Assembly: GCA_009774175.1 (NCBI GenBank)
Contig: VSNG01000020.1
Coordinates: 4,492 to 68,491, forward strand
Reading direction: 5' to 3'
From: Lachnospiraceae bacterium
GTDB taxonomy: Bacteria; Bacillota; Clostridia; Lachnospirales; Lachnospiraceae
Length of the DNA stretch: 64,000 nt
The position numbers and the translations under genes are program-made. Numbering within the stretch: the stretch's first letter is position 1; each line of letters opens with the position of its first letter. The notes under the pieces were generated by a model, which made no database searches, was not told where the DNA came from, and was given only the letters and a program-made list of their open reading frames with translations. Below, piece after piece: positions 60,953-64,000 of this stretch.

Positions 60953-60981
60953 AGTATACTGCCATAAATTCCAAAAGTCAA
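60953..60981 (-). promoter_or_regulatory. Promoter of the ten-gene ABC/ATP-grasp/M14 operon
   Basis: Minus-strand -35 TTGACT (60976-60981), 17-base spacer and -10 TATACT (60953-60958). The 60722-61043 stretch holds only this promoter, the leader and the spoVG terminator. Confidence 0.72.
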
Positions 60982-61008
60982 TACCAAAATTTAATTTTAC
61001 CACACAAG

Positions 61009-61032
61009 AAAAGAACGCTTCCGCGTCCTTTT
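61009..61032 (-). terminator. Terminator after spoVG
   Basis: AAAAGGACGC-GGAA-GCGTTCTTTT (one G-U pair) followed by CTTGTG, 12 bases past the stop. Confidence 0.75.
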
Positions 61033-61043
61033 CCCATCCTGTG

Positions 61044-61316
61044 TTATTCGCTATTCGGTTCTAAAAGCGCTTTCTCATAGTTCTCCAGAATAATTCTCTG
61101 AATCCTGTCCCGAGTCTCAGAATTGATCGGATGCGCAATATCGCGATATTCGCCGTCCGATGCCTTCTTGCTCGGCATAGCTATGAACAGACCTTTTTCG
61201 CCTTCAATTACTTTAATGTCATGAACTACAAATTCATCGTCAATCGTGATTGAGACGATTGCTTTCATTTTGCTGTCTTGAGTCATTTTGCGCACGCGGA
61301 CATCAGTAATTCTCAT
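61044..61316 (-). CDS. spoVG: Septation/sporulation regulator SpoVG
   Basis: 90-residue nucleic-acid-binding protein. MRITDVRVRKM, SKMKAIVSITIDDEFVVHDI, IEGEKGLFIAMPSKK and YRDIAHPINSETRDRIQ follow the family closely. Start at the ATG at 61316 after AAGGAGG. Own promoter at 61504-61532 with a structured leader. Confidence 0.96.
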   Translation of the reverse strand: MRITDVRVRKMTQDSKMKAIVSITIDDEFVVHDIKVIEGEKGLFIAMPSKKASDGEYRDIAHPINSETRDRIQRIILENYEKALLEPNSE

Positions 61317-61503
61317 GAAGCTCAGCCTCCTTATCATATGATACCGGTATGGAAACTACCGGGTTTCACAAGCTTTCTACACAAGTCATACCCATCAAGC
61401 CACGTAGCTTGTAATAAACATTTAACTAATTATGCCCCCTAATACAGACAACCTACACCTTTTTGGCAATCACCCCTTATCCCTGTTTACACATATCTTG
61501 CAT

Positions 61504-61532
61504 ATCATAACATAAACCTGCCGTTTGGTCAA
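61504..61532 (-). promoter_or_regulatory. Promoter of spoVG
   Basis: Minus-strand -35 TTGACC (61527-61532, overlapping the glgD stop), 17-base spacer and -10 TATGAT (61504-61509). The leader of about 180 bases contains small stems such as CCGGTA-N7-TACCGG and CAAGC-N6-GCTTG. Confidence 0.65.
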
Positions 61533-62647
61533 AGGGAATATCTATCATTATGTTCTACAACGATTTCTATCCCATCTTCACCTTTATGGTATGAGTTCGC
61601 GCGAATCGTGCCCCTGCTCTCCACAATACAGTTCTCTATATGCGTATTGTCACCGATATACACATCATTCAAAATGATGGAATTCTTAATGTAGCAGTTG
61701 CTTCCGATATATGTTTCCTTGAAGATCACGGAATCTTCCACTGTACCGTTTACAATACAGCCGCTGGATATCAGGCTGTTTTTGATCTTTGCGCCTATAT
61801 TATACTTAGCGGGCGGCAGATCATCCACCTTTGAATATACATCCGGATACTGCTTGAAGAAATAATTTCTGATCTCCGGCTTCAGGAAATCCATGTTTGT
61901 CCTGAAATAATCTTCTACCGTTGCGATATTGCTCCAGTATTCCCTGAGCTTGTAGCCGTAAATTCTTTTCTGGTTCTTATAGCGGATCAGAATGTCCTTT
62001 ACGAAATCGTAACGATCCTCCTCCCGGCACTTCTCAATCATTTCGATCAGCAGGCGCCTTCTGACTACATAAATACCGCAGGAGATCGTGTTGGATTTGG
62101 CCACTACCGGCTTCTCTTCAAACTCTTCAATGCGGCTGTCTTCGTTCATCTTCAAAGTACCGTACCGCTCCACATTCGCATGGGGCTCCATATCCTTGCA
62201 GACTATGGTGATATCAGCCTTTTTTTCTATATGATATTCCAGTACTTTATTGTAGTCCATTTTGTAGACACAGTCGCCGGACACAATCACCACATATGGC
62301 TCGTGGCTGTTCTTTAAGAAAGACAGATTCTGTGCAATCGCATCCGCCGTGCCGCGATACCATGCGTTGCTCTCCGCCGTCACCGCAGGCGTCTGTACAA
62401 ACAGGCCTCCCTGCTTACGTCCGAAATCCCACCACTTGGAAGAACTCAAATGCTCGTTCAGGCTGCCCGCATTATACTGCGTCAGCACAGCCACCTTATT
62501 GATATGGGAATTTGACATATTACTCAACGCAAAGTCGATACCTCTGTAGCTTCCCGCAATGGGCATCGCACAAACCGCGCGTTTCTGGGTCAGCTGCTTG
62601 ATTCTGTGGTTATTACCGCCTGCTAAGATAATTCCGATTGCTCTCAC
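61529..62647 (-). CDS. glgD: Glucose-1-phosphate adenylyltransferase, GlgD subunit
   Basis: 372 residues of the nucleotidyltransferase plus left-handed-helix fold. The nucleotide loop reads GGNNHRIKQLTQKRAVCAMP instead of the catalytic consensus, as in GlgD regulatory subunits. SGDCVYKMDY and the C-terminal hexapeptide repeats (SLISSGCIVNGTVEDSVIF) are present. Forms a complex with GlgC for ADP-glucose and glycogen synthesis. ATGA overlap with glgC. Confidence 0.93.
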   Translation of the reverse strand: MRAIGIILAGGNNHRIKQLTQKRAVCAMPIAGSYRGIDFALSNMSNSHINKVAVLTQYNAGSLNEHLSSSKWWDFGRKQGGLFVQTPAVTAESNAWYRGTADAIAQNLSFLKNSHEPYVVIVSGDCVYKMDYNKVLEYHIEKKADITIVCKDMEPHANVERYGTLKMNEDSRIEEFEEKPVVAKSNTISCGIYVVRRRLLIEMIEKCREEDRYDFVKDILIRYKNQKRIYGYKLREYWSNIATVEDYFRTNMDFLKPEIRNYFFKQYPDVYSKVDDLPPAKYNIGAKIKNSLISSGCIVNGTVEDSVIFKETYIGSNCYIKNSIILNDVYIGDNTHIENCIVESRGTIRANSYHKGEDGIEIVVEHNDRYSL

Positions 62648-63918
62648 GATTTATCACCTGCCTTAATTAAAGTTTTACCGCTGGGAAGGTTGCCATCCAC
62701 ATAGTCGTCAGCCGTCGTAACGCCGAAGACCACTGAATTTTTCCCTACCGTAATCCCTTTGGGAATCACGCTCTTCTCGCCTATCGTCACAAGATCATGA
62801 TCGTAGATGCCGGGATCCGTCTCATTGGGAACAGCGTCGCCGATACCAAGTCTGACATTATCCGCAATCTCCACATTCTCTGCAACAACCGCTTTATAAA
62901 GCTCACAGTTCTCTCCGATCTGCGTCTGATTCATAATAATGGAATCCCGAATCACCGTGCCAGCCCCGATGGTAACGCCGCATCCGATCACGGAATTGTA
63001 AACCTGTCCACAGATTTCGCAGCCCTCACCGATGATACTCTTCTCCACTACGCTGTCAGGCGACAGATACTGGGGCGGCAAAATTTCGCTCTTCGTGTAG
63101 ATCTTCCAGTACTCCTCGTACAGATTGAACTCGGGTACAATGTCGATCAGCTCCATGTTCGCCTCCCAGAAAGAGTGCAGCGTTCCCACATCCTTCCAGT
63201 ATCCGTTAAATTCGTATGCATAAAGAGGCGCGCCCTTCTTATGGCAATAAGGAATCAAATGTTTTCCGAAATCCAGTCCCGGCTGCTCGGAATTTGCCAG
63301 AAGCGCTTCCTTAAGCGTCTTCCAGTTAAATATGTAAATACCCATCGACGCCAGATTGCTGCGGGGATTCGCCGGTTTCTCCTCGAAATCCGTAATTCTG
63401 CGGCTTTCGTCGGTAATCATGATGCCGAAGCGCTTTGCTTCCTCCATGGGAACAGGCATTACTGCGATAGTCACCTCAGCGCCGTTCTGCTTGTGGAAGT
63501 CAAGCATCACCTCGTAATCCATCTTATAAATATGATCGCCGGAAAGAATCAGCACATACTCAGGGTCGTATGTCTCCATATAGGCAATATTCTGATATAT
63601 CGCATTCGCCGTGCCGGTGTACCACTCGCTATTGGCGCTTTTCTCATAGGGAGGCAGTACCGTAACGCCGCCGATGTTCCTGTCAAGATCCCAGGGAATA
63701 CCGATACCGATATGCGTATTCAGTCGGAGCGGCTGATACTGCGTAAGCACGCCAACCGTGTCAACGCCGGAATTAATGCAGTTACTCAGCGGGAAATCTA
63801 TGATCCTGTACTTACTTCCAAACGATACAGCAGGCTTGGCCACCTTTGATGTAAGCACTCCCAGTCGACTTCCCTGACCGCCTGCCAGAAGCATGGCAAT
63901 CATTTCTTTCTTTACCAT
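62644..63918 (-). CDS. glgC: Glucose-1-phosphate adenylyltransferase, catalytic subunit
   Basis: 424 residues making ADP-glucose from ATP and glucose-1-phosphate. GGQGSRLGVLTSKVAKPAV is the intact nucleotide loop. WYTGTANAIYQNI, LSGDHIYKMDY and FEEKP follow, then hexapeptide repeats. AAGAGGTGAT precedes the start. The glucose-1-phosphate made by the GH94 enzymes could feed it. Confidence 0.96.
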   Translation of the reverse strand: MVKKEMIAMLLAGGQGSRLGVLTSKVAKPAVSFGSKYRIIDFPLSNCINSGVDTVGVLTQYQPLRLNTHIGIGIPWDLDRNIGGVTVLPPYEKSANSEWYTGTANAIYQNIAYMETYDPEYVLILSGDHIYKMDYEVMLDFHKQNGAEVTIAVMPVPMEEAKRFGIMITDESRRITDFEEKPANPRSNLASMGIYIFNWKTLKEALLANSEQPGLDFGKHLIPYCHKKGAPLYAYEFNGYWKDVGTLHSFWEANMELIDIVPEFNLYEEYWKIYTKSEILPPQYLSPDSVVEKSIIGEGCEICGQVYNSVIGCGVTIGAGTVIRDSIIMNQTQIGENCELYKAVVAENVEIADNVRLGIGDAVPNETDPGIYDHDLVTIGEKSVIPKGITVGKNSVVFGVTTADDYVDGNLPSGKTLIKAGDKS

Positions 63919-63986
63919 TTTATCACCTCTTATTTCTTTAATATATTATATTTAATTTTCATCATAAGAACATATCTGTAAGTAAA

Positions 63987-63992
63987 GTATAC
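63987..63992 (-). promoter_or_regulatory. Extended -10 element of glgC-glgD
   Basis: Minus-strand TGG-TATACT, an extended -10, about 70 bases before glgC. The -35 lies beyond the window edge. Confidence 0.5.
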
Positions 63993-64000
63993 CACAAGTT

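Noticed and set aside
60749..60960. T-box or metabolite riboswitch in the ABC-operon leader
   Set aside because: No T-box TGGNACCGCG-type sequence and no riboswitch core that I recognise; only the terminator stem is clear.

Overview
The window reads as chromosomal DNA of an anaerobic, spore-forming, Lachnospiraceae-like member of the Clostridia. The evidence is SpoVT and SpoVG, a GlgC/GlgD pair, a Mur ligase with a long membrane N-terminus, strong GGAGG ribosome sites, consensus sigma-A promoters, and mid-range GC with many small leaderless gaps. The species is not identifiable from sequence reading alone. No rRNA, tRNA, CRISPR array or intact mobile element was seen.

Layout. 1-359: end of a membrane protein gene cut by the window edge. 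497-4196: sugar cluster with a BadF-type sugar kinase divergent from a LacI regulator and a GH4 6-phospho-glycosidase, with probable operators. 4186-13439: tetrapyrrole block on the minus strand. A CoA-disulfide-reductase/rhodanese/siroheme-type reductase fusion is followed by hemA, a precorrin-2 dehydrogenase-hemC fusion, a cobA-hemD fusion, hemB and hemL. The set runs from glutamyl-tRNA to sirohydrochlorin and sits beside a likely siroheme consumer. 13678-14220: spoVT. 14312-23914: beta-glucoside unit with a sugar ABC importer (no ATPase), two divergent GH94 phosphorylases and an AraC regulator; the importer promoter carries an 11-base G/C homopolymer. 24154-24729: beta-carbonic anhydrase.

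24860-34752: a complete Lsr-type autoinducer-2 locus. lsrACDBF is divergent from lsrR, lsrK, a cupin gene and an AEC permease. There is no recognisable lsrG, and the cupin may fill its place. 34850-37179: a four-gene redox/TetR operon with a consensus promoter overlapped by a 9-bp-arm operator. 37374-39087: an AT-richer degraded patch with dinD, a frameshifted ImmA/IrrE peptidase remnant and a fragment resembling an AlbA_2 domain. 39080-45650: ddl, a membrane MurF-like ligase, an alpha/beta hydrolase, a 33-residue small protein, a PfkB kinase and a GH13 glucosidase. 45670-46866: a membrane protein gene broken at a 10-G tract (and probably at a 5-G tract), a candidate phase-variable locus. 47066-47778: an antitoxin/PIN-toxin pair. 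47796-51928: mfd and pth.

52118-60721 is the most unusual part: ten tightly packed, often overlapping minus-strand genes behind one promoter, an operator-like palindrome and a leader terminator. They encode a polar amino-acid ABC importer (ATPase, binding lipoprotein, two permeases), a cytidylate-kinase-like protein, a circularly permuted ATP-grasp enzyme, an alpha-E protein, a transglutaminase-like protease and two M14-type desuccinylase paralogues. One paralogue has lost two of its zinc ligands. The order suggests uptake of an amino acid or peptide followed by ATP-dependent amide ligation and hydrolytic processing; the chemistry is not established. 61044-63918: spoVG and the ADP-glucose pyrophosphorylase subunits glgD and glgC.
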